Part shown: positions 41,515-53,847 of the stretch, one piece after another
Layout: every line of letters begins with the position of its first letter
Numbering within the stretch: position 1 is the stretch's first letter
DNA from: Neonectria sp. B-13
Taxonomy: Eukaryota; Ascomycota; Sordariomycetes; Hypocreales; Nectriaceae
Direction of reading: 5' to 3'
NCBI GenBank assembly: GCA_002682825.1
Contig: NOKP01000001.1
Location: 2,315,845 to 2,379,844, forward strand
DNA length: 64,000 nucleotides
The notes under the pieces: generated by a model
Seen by the model: the letters and a program-made list of their open reading frames with translations, nothing else
What the model was told of the DNA's origin: nothing
The model's database searches: none
Program-made: the position numbers and the translations under genes

Positions 41515-44503
41515 ATGGCTCAGAACAGGTACGTCTGCAATCAACACCTCGTCGAAGGCACCGCGGCTCTTGCGGCAGAGCGGGGTGACGGCCCTACGTC
41601 TTACCTGGCGTTGTCGGGCCCTGTGCCATGAGAACCACAAAGAAGTGACATGCCCACGTCTCACTTCTTGCTCAGCCTGACGACCTCTCGTCAATGAATG
41701 CCATCGCATCATTGCCAAGCGAGAGAATGACGCATTCCGGTTTTGCCACCTCCGCAGGCCTGCCAGTCACTTTCATTTGACAATCAGCTCTCCTGTATGG
41801 TCGGCCGCTAACATACCACAGCATGTACGCCTCTGGCCAGTTCATGAACCCGGGCCCAGCGCCACGACCTCCTACCGACCGGCCACGTTTAGCCTTGACT
41901 CCCAACGCCAATCTTCCCGGAAGCATGGCAAACATGGCCATCTCACCCATTCGCAGTACTGCAACGTCGACATACACCGGCTCCACCATCTCACTTCCGA
42001 TTGCGCGCCAACAGTCCAACAACACTGATGGCATGGGAGGCGTTGCGGTCAAGAAGGAGGGTTGGGCCTCGGTCAAAGAGAGCAAGAACTTTATCCAGCC
42101 TTGGAAGCAAAAGTACCTGATTCTCCGCAAGGAATCTCTGGATTTCCACAAGACTGAGGGAGGCAAAGTCTCATACACACTCTACTTACGGGATGTTGTC
42201 AATGTCGGTCGAGTGGAGGCTGCGGGCACCATCTTTGAGATCAAGCGGAAACCAGATGGTTCGTCGAACAGCCCCGGAGATGACGATGGCCAGACAAAGA
42301 CACTTCAGATCAAGGTGAAGAGCGACGATGATCTCTATGAGTGGATTGACTTTGTTTACGGTGCATGCCCTGGCATGGGCGGTGTAAGCAACCCCACCAA
42401 CTTCTCCCACGCTGTGCACGTCGGATTCGATCCCAAGACGGGCGAGTTTGTAGGCTTGCCACCAGAGTGGTCGAAACTCCTCAACTCGTCTGCCATCACC
42501 AAGGAAGACTACGAGCGCAACCCCCAGGCCGTCTTCGAGGTCCTGGACTTTTACACCGATCTCGCCAAGAGAGCAGAGAACCCAAATCAGTACTCCAGCC
42601 TCACCCCTACTCCCCCTGCTACCAGCCAAGGAAACAAACAGCTTGGATATGGCGGTGGTTCTTCGGTGGCCCCCCCTCGACCTGCGCCTCCTTCCAACGC
42701 TCCGCGGGCACCGGGTTACAACACGCCTCCCCCTTCTAATGCGCCTCGGCGCCCTGAGCGACCCGATCGCCCCGATCGTCCCTTAGCACCTGAGCAGCAG
42801 CAGCAGCAGCAACGCCAGCAAATGCAGGCCATGGCCCCTAACTACGTGGCCCAAGACGCTCTCAGAGAAGAGCAACGCAAGAAACAGCTGGAGGCCCAGC
42901 GGCAGCGAGAACAGCGCGATATCGAAGAGCAGAACCGCCGCGATCTGGAGGCCTTCAACGCGGCCATTCCCAAGACCAAGGTTCCTCTAGCTCAACAGGA
43001 AATCGGTGGTGGTGGATACAGCCCAACCCCTCAGGCCGACCGCTACAACCCGTCTAGAGCGGCACCCGCGGCGCCGAAGCCCGCACAATCCAACGCCCTC
43101 CGCGCCCAGAGGGCCGCACCGTCTCCCCCGAGTGCTTCCGCCCAGCGACCGCCCTTAGCTACTCAGCAGAGCTCTGGCGCTCTTCGAGACCCCTCACAGG
43201 GACGCTCTCGCAACGACAGCCCGGCCGGCCATGCCAACGCCCCTCGGTACGCCAACGGCAATCAAGCATCGCAGCCGCCCCGACAGCAGCAACCTCAACC
43301 CCAGGCTTCGCGATTGCCTGCTCCTGTTAAGCCTCTCAACGTTGCGCCCAAGCCTAGTCAGCAACAGCAACAGCCCGACAGTGTCAAGGCTGCTGAGGCT
43401 GCCCTGACCGCTAAGCCATCGGCTGCAGAGCGTAAGCAGGATGTTCGCATGTCCACCATGTCTGAGAGCGAGGTCATGGCCAAACTTAAGGAAGCAGTGT
43501 CCAAGGACGATCCCAACCTATCATACTCCAAGCAGAAGAAGATCGGACAGGGTGCTTCTGGATCTGTCTATGTCGCCAAGATCAAGGACACTGCCATCGG
43601 AATCGCTCGTGACGTACTTCGGCAGCAGGGCCCTCGAGCCCAGGTGGCCATTAAGCAGATGGATCTTGCTCATCAGCCTCGCAAAGAGCTGATCGTGAAT
43701 GAGATCATGGTCATGAAGGATAGCCGGCACCGAAACATTGTCAACTTCCTAGACGCGTTCCTGCGCAATAACTTTTCCGAGCTCTGGGTGGTCATGGAGT
43801 TCATGGAGGGTGGTGCCCTCACCGACGTGATCGACAACAACTCATCCATCTCGGAAGAGCAAATCTCGACCATTTGCCACGAGGTGAGTTTCTGAACAAT
43901 GGGATCTATAAAGTGTCAGCGGCTAACATTTCTTGCCAGACTTGCTCGGGACTACAACACCTGCACGCCCAGAGCATCATTCACCGGGATATCAAGAGTG
44001 ACAACGTTCTCCTCGACGCTCGTGGGAATGTCAAAATTAGTAAGTAATAAGATCCAAATATAAGTTGGAGCTCAAGTACTGACATCTACAAAGCCGATTT
44101 CGGATTCTGCGCGAAGCTCACGGAAACGAAGTCGAAGCGAGCCACCATGGTGGGTACTCCTTATTGGATGGCCCCCGAGGTTGTCAAGCAGAAGGAGTAC
44201 GGACCCAAGGTCGACATTTGGTCACTGGGCATCATGGCTATTGAGATGATCGAATCCGAGCCCCCTTACCTCAACGAGGAGCCTCTCAAGGCGCTGTATC
44301 TTATCGCTACTAACGGCACGCCTCGCCTCAAGAAGCCCGAGAAGCTGAGCAAAGAGCTCAAGGCTTTCCTTTCGGTTTGTCTGTGCGTGGATGTCAAAAG
44401 CCGCGCTTCGGCAGACGAACTCCTGGCCCACGACTTCCTCCGCCATGGTTGCCCTCTAAGCAGCCTTGCTGACCTCCTGGCCTTCAAGAAGCACGCCAAA
44501 TAA
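41515..44503 (+). CDS. cla4: PAK-family kinase Cla4 (PH, CRIB and kinase domains)
   Basis: The four-exon model is 41515..41528, 41822..43883, 43940..44039, 44094..44503, for 861 residues. A 14-nt first exon (MAQN plus AG) is joined over a 293-nt intron, with CTAAC near the acceptor, to CATGTACGCC; this gives [18 protein letters not shown] domain lies at about 80-190 ([20 protein letters not shown]), the CRIB motif at about 192-215 ([20 protein letters not shown]), then a Pro/Gln-rich linker with a CAG run near 42797. The kinase domain is at about 570-845: [53 protein letters not shown] plus CRIB marks Cla4 rather than Ste20. It is a Cdc42/Rac effector controlling polarity, septation and, in plant pathogens, appressorium function (Chm1). 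Confidence 0.95.
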
Positions 44504-46147
44504 GGGCGGGCACTCGACAAGATTCGAAAAGCATGCGCTCTAGTTCTGATTTGGCTTTTTGATGTGGTTTGGAAGCAGAGAGGACGCATATATTCCCCCC
44601 AAGTGATGGTTTGGCGTTTAGGATTGGGACGAAGTCGATTTGCACCTTTCTTCTTGGCAGGATGTGTCCGCACTGCCTCAAACTCCCACGCCAGCCTACC
44701 CAGTGCACCAAGACCGGTGCCTATCGACGATTATGATGCCCAAAGCGATGAGAGCTGGCAAATGTCTATGGTGGCGGGTTCAGGTCGTGTTGGAACCTTT
44801 GGAGGCTCCTTTAGGCGGTTCGGACAGGAAGGCACTAGGTTCCCATGTCAAGGAAACGAGGTTCACGCGAGGCTAATGGGACTGTCAACCACGTGGGATC
44901 TATTCCCAGGAGAGGACTAGAAGACAACATAGAGGAAATCAAGGATTGCAATGTTTGCGCGTTTACTACTCGATACACCGTAAAATGAATGCACATGCCC
45001 AACGCGCTCCTAAACAGGCAATTCGCAGTTCTCAAGCGGTCAGGTCCTCCCTCGTTGACGTCGTTGAGGAGGAGCCACAAGCGCGAGGTTTGACAGGCGG
45101 TATGTCACACATCTAGATGCATCTAGATGCCGTGCCGAGACGTGGCATCCACTACCAAGTTGACACGCAACGAGCCAGCGGATCGGGCTCAACTAGAATT
45201 AAGTTCACAATCAGTGGCTGGCTGGCGTGCCTCACACAGCATCGTTGGCTCTGGGCTTAAGCGGCTTGGGCGGCTGGGACGGCTGGGCGGCTTGGGCCAC
45301 TAATATGTACGAGCTGAATGGACGAGAAATGCTGGTGGAACAGATGCTTCAAGACCCGCATAGATGCGTAAGAAAGCTTTGTCTGTAGCCTGCTAGTCGG
45401 TGCAGCGGCAGAAGAGGCCAGAGGGAGGCGTCAACAAGGCAACAAGGCAACAAGGCAGCAAAGGTCTTGGGAAGAAGTCCCTGGAAGAGCAAGCAAGGTA
45501 TGAAGGTTGGGACGGGTAAGGGGTAGGTGCCACAAGGCGGATTCCAAGAACAACAGGGTCAACCGAGTTGGGCGGAACGGAGAGCTCGTAGCGGACGGGG
45601 CGTCAGCTGCTGGGGAAGGCTCAAAGTGGCTTCTTTTTTTCTCTTTCTTTCTTTCCTTCAAGGGTCAGCCCGTCAGCAAGGTGAGGGAAGAAGAAGAAAA
45701 ATTGGGAGAGAGAACAGAGCTGCGGTGAAAGAGAAAAGAAGCAAGCGGTGATGGAGCGAGAGAAGGTGGTAGTGACAGTGAGGGAAGCCACCAGTCGGAT
45801 ATACGAAGTGTACACATGGCGTGTGAAACACTGGCACTGGCAAAATGGGAAACCCCTTTTAGATACGGTACTTCGTACGTCTCCCATGTATTTCGTACTG
45901 TACGAAGCACCTGCGCCCCAGTGTCCAAGGTACGAACAACTTGCTTGCATATGTGCGGGTAGGGGGGAATTGTAGGGCTTGTTTCAGCACCGTTAGCAGA
46001 TCCTCCAACATGGCCGTGCCAGCCGATGATTGGTGAGAGCCCCTCGCTGGGCGGAAGGGGAGCATGTATCGGGATGCCGCCAATAGGAACGTCTCCATCC
46101 AGAACGTATTTCGGGTTATCGGCGGGCTGTGGGTGGAAGGGGAAATT

Positions 46148-46151
<4 letters not shown>

Positions 46152-46188
<37 letters not shown>

Positions 46189-46208
46189 TAGAGAGAGATA
46201 GAGAGAAA
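46152..46208. repeat. (GA)n microsatellite
   Basis: A run of about 16 GA dinucleotides is followed by GATA/GAGA variants. It lies in non-coding DNA between cla4 and the PUF gene. Confidence 0.95.
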
Positions 46209-46998
46209 GTGTGAGTGTGTGAGGGTATGAATGAGAGGGAAAGAAAGATGCTGCTTACGATATAGCCGTAAGCCTACTTAGCTACTTCGCACATATGCGA
46301 GTCATCGCCAAATACCACGGCACGTAAAAGGGCAGTGCTGGAGGGACAGAGGAGTGCAAAGCCAGGCTTGGTATCTGGGGAAGAGCCCTGGCAAAAGGTT
46401 CAGCCCGTTTTACATTGAAGTTCCATCCGCTGCACGCACCTTACGCATCTATTCATACCAAGTACTTCGTACTCATTCATACTACCGTGCTTGCTCGTTG
46501 GATATCAATCGAGCGTGCCTTAACCGCAACACTCACCAAGTCCGGTTGGTACATGCCATTCCTGGTTTTCAAGGTCTCCCATCAGACAGGGGCAACGCAA
46601 AAAGAAGGATCGGGGCTGGGCAGGCCTGCGCCATGCGTTGTCCCCCCGGCGTCTCGGGGCGTACCGACAGAAAGGGGACGGGGATAGTGGAGAGGAGAGG
46701 CAGGGAATACGTGGTGACGAAACCAGCCAGGAAAACCCGTCACCTCCTGTAACTTTAAACCCCCGAGTAATTAGTTGCTTCGTGCGAGGTACGCCTACAC
46801 CCGTACTCGTACTGGTGCTTAGTCGGCAGTCAGGTATGGAATATGCCTTGTGCGCTGAGAAAGCTGACGGGATGGAGACGGGTGCAGCTAGCCTGGTCTG
46901 ATAAGCAGCAGAACAAAACATAGCAAGCATGGGACCTAAAACGATCAGACTAGATCACTCAGGTGGGCGAGAGCGTGTACGTTGCGTGTACAGGACTT

Positions 46999-47066
46999 GT
47001 GTGTGTGTGTGTGTGTGTGCGTGTGTTTCATGGTGAGTCGGGGGGGTTTGCTGAGAAGCAAGTGTG

Positions 47067-47107
<41 letters not shown>
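46999..47107. repeat. Two (GT)n microsatellites
   Basis: One run of about nine to ten GT units lies near 46999-47018 and a second of about 18 units near 47072-47107. The minus-strand open frames made of His/Thr here are simply translations of the CA repeat. Confidence 0.95.
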
Positions 47108-47108
<1 letters not shown>

Positions 47109-47841
47109 TGGTGCCGGAAGATGCTCTGTGATCCATGCGCACACGCGTTCTCGGTGGACACTTGTCTGGCCACTTTACTGGCTAGATGGAAGACCCCAAC
47201 CCGAGCAGGCTGGCTCGTACTGTCCTTTTGTACGAACACCAAAGAGGCTGTGAAGCCTTGGTAAGATGAGCCAGCGTGTGTTAAAACACAATTAGACAGG
47301 AGAGCGCTCCCTCAGGGGGCCCCCACAGGGGACACATGGGCGGGATGAAACCTACCCACATAGCCGCAACCGTTCCCGTTGTCGCGATGCCGGCAGAACG
47401 GACTGTTCTCTGCCGTGTTGGATATCGAGGCTATCCGTACACTTACAGTATACCGTACCGTATCAAGTATGGATACGGTGCACGAGGCACGAAGCACAGA
47501 GACACGGAGAGCAACCCCCTTTTACGGGTGGCACTGTCGGTACAGAACTAGTTCGTACACGTAAAGCCGGGCAGAGCCCTGAAGTGAAGCAGCCCGCCCA
47601 GTCAGCATGCTGGCTGGCTGCCCGGTCCGTCCATCAGCTCCATGGTACCTCAGCACTGTACTCCGTGCAGGTACAGTAACTTGTACTTCGTACTCGCCGG
47701 TTGGAGCTGTGGTTCTTGTCCAACCGCCTTGTCTTGTCTCGTCTGCCTCCTTCTGCTCCCGCATTCTTCCCTCTCAACCCTCCACCCCCAATTCTCCTCT
47801 TCCTCCCCTCCCCCCATATCGTGCGCGTCCCGTCTCCTTCT

Positions 47842-47941
47842 NNNNNNNNNNNNNNNNNNNNNNNNNNNNNNNNNNNNNNNNNNNNNNNNNNNNNNNNNNN
47901 NNNNNNNNNNNNNNNNNNNNNNNNNNNNNNNNNNNNNNNNN
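47842..47941. other. Assembly gap of exactly 100 N
   Basis: One hundred consecutive N characters interrupt the sequence. The fixed round length suggests a placeholder of unknown true size. C/T-rich sequence borders it on the left. Open frames spanning it are meaningless. Confidence 0.98.
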
Positions 47942-48671
47942 TCGTCCCCATGAGATGAGGCCTGTATATTGATCGTTACGTTTACTTTTGTTTGTGCCTC
48001 TTGTGCCTCTTGTGCCTCTTTCTTCCCCCCTTCCCCTCCCATCTCTCTCTCTCTCTGCCCCCTTCCCTTTTTCCCTTTTTCCTCTTTCGCATCTCCCTAC
48101 CTAGCCGCAGGCTCGGACGACGCACCGACACCGACGCACGCTGGGCGGCCACTCGACTCCTCCCGTTAGTTAGCCTCTCTGGCCAACATCGCATCATTCG
48201 GCAACGTCGCTTCTCGTGGTTTTTTTTACCTTCCCACAAACCTCCAACCCCCAACCCCCCGACCGGCCGTCGACCTGCTTTCGACTTGGACCTCGACATC
48301 GAACCTCGAACCTCGACCTCGACATCGACCCATTCCTTCCCACCTCGTCCTCTTCTACGAGAAAATTCTCCTTGTAATACCGGCTCCTGGATCTACTTCC
48401 TGTTCGCACCGCGCTCCTTTAAACACCCGGTTCCATCGCCATCGCCATCACCATCGGTCCTACTTCGCCCACGCTGCGTTGTCCTTCCCATCACTCGACA
48501 GGCACGCTTGAAGCTGCTGCGCACTCGGACTTCCTCGTTTCTCCAGCCCTTCGCCAATTAAAAGACTCCTACGTCCCGGTCCACGAGTCAATCCCCTTTG
48601 CGAATAATATCCAGTTTCCGGCCCGACACCTTCCGTGTCACTGTCTCATGAGGTCGGCTAGATAATTGATA

Positions 48672-51600
48672 ATGTCAACTGCCAGATCCGAACACTTGAC
48701 TCGCGGCTACTCTTCCCAGTCTGCCAGTCAAACCCGTTCCGCCTCCCCCTCCGCAAGCAACTCCCCCATCGAACCTCCACTGCCATCCTCCAGGTCTCCC
48801 TTTGGCATGTCTGGTGGTCTCAACCCCTCTGGCAAGATGGCGAGCAACTCGCGATCCGGGGCTGGTTCTCCGTCGCACGAGATGGCTGGTTCCAGCCGCC
48901 TGTTCTCCAAGAGGTTCGTTCATCCCCCGGTCGTTCTTCTTCCTCCCACGCTGACCTCAACTCCCTCCACGCAGAGCCCGCGAAATTCAAGCCCAGGAAG
49001 GCGTCCCGGGCATGCCGGGAAGCCTCTGGGGCGGTCCTCCTACCAGCGGCAACTCGACGCCGCTGCGCGAAAACATCCCTGAGTCTCCCACCGATGGCTT
49101 TCCCGACTTTGCCCAGCTTCCAACCCCCGACTCTATGCCTCAGACCAGGCGCGCCCGCGCTGGCACCGTGCCCTCTCGATTCTCTCCTGGTGGTGCGGCC
49201 AACGGCCTCATTGGCGTTGCCGGAATGGCTCCAAAGTCCACCCGGCCCACTCCCTCCCAAAGTCCTTTCAACAAGTCGCCTTCCCCCAATCCCGAGCCTC
49301 AAGAGAATCCCTCCAACAGTTCTACCCTCCTATCCCGCCTACGCGCGGGCTCCATGCCCCAGAGGAGCCAGTTCGCGCCCATCCCAGGAACAAACTCTCC
49401 GTTTGGCCCCTCCATCTTCAGTAGCTGGAACCCAGCCGGTGTTGGACGCGAGCGTGCTTCGACTCTTGCCAGCATTGCTAGCGTCGGCTCCAACGGCCCT
49501 AGCTCTCCTGCCCAGTCCCAGTTCTCCAAGGAGGGTGGTGGTGAATCCGACGTCCACATGAGGACTCTGGATTATCTTGGACTTGCCGAGACCCCTCAGC
49601 AATCCCGCGCTCAGCTGGCGACTCCCTACCTGGCGAATCTCGACTTCACCAAGCAATCCAGCCGTTTCCGATCCTACTCGGTCAACAACAAGGACAAGTA
49701 TGCCGACGATGAAGACGAGTACGACTCAGAGATGCCACTCGACCCCCAGTACGTGGCTGCTCTCCAGGATCAGCTGGCTGCTACTAACGCCGCCATCCAC
49801 AACCACAACTTGGCTGTCCAGGCCTTCGCAAACCAGGCTTCCGTCACTCGCCCCCGTGCTCGCACCGCCGGCGTTTTGGACACTCCCGGAAGTCGACTGA
49901 TGAGGACCTACATGTCCGGTAACACCGGCATCCCCAACCCCATTGCGCCCACTGAGATTCGCCTACAGGAGGACAAGGAGTACGAGGATCTTCCCCAGGC
50001 CGTCGCCAGCATGAACCTGGGCAGATCCAACAGCCGCAACGCCGGGCTACTGAGTGCTGACGAGCAAGGTCTCGAGGGACCTACCAGCGCACTCTGGCTC
50101 GGCAGCATCCCCACTTCGACCACCACCTCGACTCTAATCGAGATGTTCAAGTCCCACGGCCCTATTCTGTCTGCTCGAGTCCTCACTCATAAGAACTGCG
50201 GATTCGTCAACTTTGAGCGAGTCGAAAGCGCCATTTCCGCCAAGGCCAGCATGAACAGCAAGGAAATCTTCCCCGGTGCCGGCCCCATCCGCATCAACTT
50301 TGCCAAGCCCCCTTCTGCTTCCAACACGCCTGGTCACGATGGTGTCTACCCGTCTCCCAGCCCCGATCCCTTCGCAAAGGGGCAGGATAACGCCACGGGC
50401 ACTGGCTCTGCCGCGCCTGCACACGAAAACGCCCCGTCTCCCGCTTCCACGAACACTGTTCCCAAGCTTGCCCCTCTGCATGAGATGACCACCGATATTG
50501 TCGAAATTGTCAAGCAGTTCGGCGCAACCGACGAGGACAGATTCAGAATCTCCCGCAACCTGCAGTCCGCAATTCAGTATAACACCTTCATGGAGGAGAT
50601 CCCGCCGATCCGTGAGCCTGCCCACACCCGTGTCCACGATGCACCCAAGCTCCGGGATATCCGCAAGCGAATCGACAACCAGAGTCTATCACAGGCCGAG
50701 ATTGAAAACATCGCCGTCGACATGCTGCCGGAGATTGCTGAGCTCGCATCAGATTACCTTGGCAACACCGTAGTACAAAAGCTCTTTGAGCACTGCTCTG
50801 ACCAGCTGCGCGACGCCATGCTGGCTGAGATCGCCCCTCACATGGCTGAGATCGGTGTGCACAAGAATGGCACCTGGGCCGCTCAGAAGATTATCGACGT
50901 TTGCAAGACTCCTACTCAAATGACCATGATTGTCGATCATCTGCGACCCTACACCATCCCGCTTTTCCTGGACCAGTATGGCAACTATGTTCTGCAGGGA
51001 TGCCTCAAGTTCGGCGCCCCTTTCAACGACTTCATCTTCGAGACCATGCTGGGCCGCATGTGGGATATTTCCCAGGGCCGATACGGTGCCCGCGCCATGA
51101 GGGCCTGCCTGGAGAGCCACCATTCAACCAAGGACCAACAGCGGATGCTCGCTGCCACCATCGCTCTTCACAGCGTCCAGTTGGCCACCAACGCCAACGG
51201 TGCTCTTCTCTTGACCTGGTTCTTGGACACATGCACCTTCCCTCAGCGCCGCACCGTCCTATCGCCACAGCTCGTGCCTTACCTGGTTCACCTTTGCACT
51301 CACAAGGTTGCTTACCTCACGGTTCTGAAGGTCATCAACCAAAAGGCAGAGGCCGACGCCCGCGATGTCATTCTCAAGGCCCTCTTCTTCACTCCGAATG
51401 ATCAGGTGCTGGAGGCGATTCTCAGCGACCATGCCTGCGGTGCTACGCTGATTTTCAAGGTCCTCACCACTCCCTTCTTTGATGAGACGATCCGAACTCA
51501 GGTGGTGGACAACGTCAAAAATGTCTTGGTCCGAATCAAGGCACAACCAAGCCAGGGTTACAAGCGACTCATGGACGAGGTTGGTTTATCGACACGAAAC

Positions 51601-52272
51601 TCGGGCAACAACCGCGATGCCAGCACCCACTCGGAAAATCGCCAGCGACCATCTTCGAGACAAGCCAATGTCAACGGCCACCATCCCCAGTCTGCCCATT
51701 CCAACAAGCCGTTCTACAACCCTCTCAACCCGCCGACCAACCCCCCCGGATTCGAAATGAACTACAGCAACCAGAGGAACGACAACCCTGACTCTGGCGT
51801 TTCGTCTTTCCCGCAGTACAACCAGGGCATGATGTACAACGCACCCAACGGCCCCATGGCTGCGGCCAACATCCAGCAACTCCAATTCCAGCAGAATATG
51901 ATGAACCGCGGACCACCTCCAATGAACTACAACTTCCCCCCTATGCAGGCCGGATACGGCGGTTACAACGGACCCAACCCGTCTGTCGATCAGTATCGCC
52001 AACAGAACATGCCCAATGGCAGCCCGATCCAGCCGCCGTCCTCGCATATGCCTCAGATGCCCACCGGCCAAATGCCCGCCAGTCAGACTCCCTTCGCCCC
52101 GCCAGGCTTTGGCATGGGAATGGGCGGATACGGATATGGAAACATGGGCGGCATGCCCAACATGGGCTACATGCAGCAGGAGCAGGGCAACCCCAGACGC
52201 GGCCGCGTAAGACATTCCCTGTTTCAAAACGGACAGTCGAGAACCCTAAGCTAACAAGTTTTCCAGAGATGA
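48672..52272 (+). CDS. RRM and Pumilio (PUF) domain RNA-binding protein, Jsn1/Puf1-Puf2 type
   Basis: My model is 48672..48913, 48975..52206, 52267..52272, for 1159 residues ending RRGRR. The first join is AAGAG/GTTCGT to GCAG/AGCCCGC, giving KRAREIQAQE. The last intron (GTAAGA, branch GCTAAC, acceptor TCCAG) is optional; without it the tail is VRHSLFQNGQSRTLS and the stop is at 52254. A long Ser/Pro-rich N-terminus precedes an RRM at about 450-525 (ALWLGSIPTSTTTSTLIEMF, NCGFVNFERVESA). PUF repeats follow at about 590-935 (NTVVQKLFEHC, NGTWAAQKIIDVC, YGNYVLQGCLKFG, RYGARAMRACLE). The C-terminus is rich in Gln, Asn, Met, Gly and Pro. RRM plus PUF is the Jsn1/Puf2 design; in yeast these bind mRNAs for membrane or mitochondrion-associated proteins. 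Confidence 0.88.
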
Positions 52273-53847
52273 TGAAACGTCGCGTTTCGGTGTTGCTAAA
52301 ATTGCGCCTTCTATTCTTAGACGAATCTATTGACACTTCTTTCTCGCTTTATCAAGCCATTTCTGGCACAAGATGCCATGAGGAGTTGGGGGACAAGGGG
52401 TTGTCATTCGGATACAGGACACCGCATTTCACGGCCGCCTTGTCATGATGGTCCACTCGGACCGGGTATTCTCAGTACAGCTTTGGATGCCTCATCGTCT
52501 TGCTTCGATGCCTCCCTTCGTTACTTGCTCGCGGCGCGGCGCGTGCGCGTCTGGCAGGCCTTGCATGCTGTACGCCGTCACCCGCCAGAGGACGGAGAGG
52601 CAGGATTCTTCCACGATTGAACGAACCCGGCAAAAAGAATAAAATCATTACAAACCAAATCAACAACCTCAGGCATTCACGGCCCTGCGCTATGTTTGTT
52701 CGCTTCTGTGTAGAAACCTCCTGGCCCCTCCCTCATCAGCCTTCCACCAGGTCTATGCTGTGCTCCGCGAGGGCGCAGGGCTTCATATTTGGCACTTTCA
52801 ATGTGAAGGCTTAGCTTGATTAGCGGACATATGAAAGAAAATGACGGGATGAGGCCGTGGGGCAGTCTACATGTGCTTGCTTTTGAGTGTGTCGCGGCCG
52901 TTGAGCTGGCTTGGGTTGTCTGGCTAGGTAGGGAGTGAGTAGTTTGACGATGGCTTTGTGAACTCTTTCGCTGGATCTAGAACTAGCTCGATAGCTATCT
53001 AGCCAGCAATCCCTGTTGAGGTGAATTGTATATTACTATGGAATCAAAAGGCCATCAAGGCGCGTTCGGTTTTTTTTCTTCAATTACCTTTTCGGTTTGT
53101 CCGAGATACAGTGACTCTGGGATGAAGGAGACGGATAGGGCGACATCACAGTGTAGCAACTAGGCTGTTTGGTTGGTGGGTGTTTTGGTGTCTTCAGTAC
53201 CTAAGGCGTATCATCTTCCCACAATCCTTACGGTTCCCTCCCTCCCTTGCCTCCCCCAATGGTATCAAGAAAACAGTCCAACCTATTCCATCCGCCTATG
53301 ATACAACAAGAGCATTAAAACCCCCAGCGTTGCGGGCTGTACTTCCTCTCCCTTTTAATCTTCCCCGCCAAGTGCTACCCGCCCTCCTCGAGACTATGCT
53401 GGAAACGCGGCAGGAAGTGCTGCCGGCGACGGCAAGGAGTCCGAGAGGGCATTCTCCTCAAAAACAATCGCAACAAGGACAAACATGGAATTCAGGACCA
53501 TGTGATGTGATGGTGGTGGCGGTGGAGGTGTAGGAAAGTTGTGCGAGTAAAAGCAAAACAACCAACGAAGAAAATAGCCTGAACAATAACAAGCATAAAT
53601 TGGGGAGGAAAGCACCCCAGTCGTCTCTATGCCATGGTCATGATGGGAATACCAAAACCCTCCAAACTCCGCTGTCCGTAGTGAAAGGCGTAAAAGAAAA
53701 AGGGGTAAGGGAGGTGAAGGGTGCGTTTGTGTGCCAACAATTCATACAATTCTATGGGGGAATGGGGGTATGCCATAATCAAACAAAGTGCCAATTTTAT
53801 CGAGAAAAGTCGTCGTTCCCAAGGGGGGAACAAACAAAGGAATGATG
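52273..53847. other. Convergent 1.6 kb spacer, PUF gene / rco1
   Basis: The region holds the 3' ends of two convergent genes. Short open frames are present but none has recognisable features. I see nothing else beyond short homopolymer tracts. Confidence 0.4.

Larger units (their letters stand above)
44504..48671. other. 4.2 kb spacer, cla4 to the RRM-PUF gene
   Basis: No gene is supported. It contains cla4 3' sequence, AACAAGGC and GGCGGCTGGG short tandem units near 45255-45460, a palindromic GCATCTAGATGC patch at about 45117, GA and GT microsatellites, a cluster of GTACTTCGTAC motifs and a 100-N gap. From about 48000 it is a C/T-rich leader of the PUF gene with tandem CTCGAC-type units near 48290-48330. 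Confidence 0.5.

Noticed and set aside
45110..45135. Palindromic GCATCTAGATGC repeat considered as a terminator or element end
   Set aside because: It is a short local palindrome only; no matching partner or target duplication was found nearby.
47842..47941. Long open frames crossing the N run on both strands
   Set aside because: They consist mainly of undetermined residues and exist only because N blocks stop codons.
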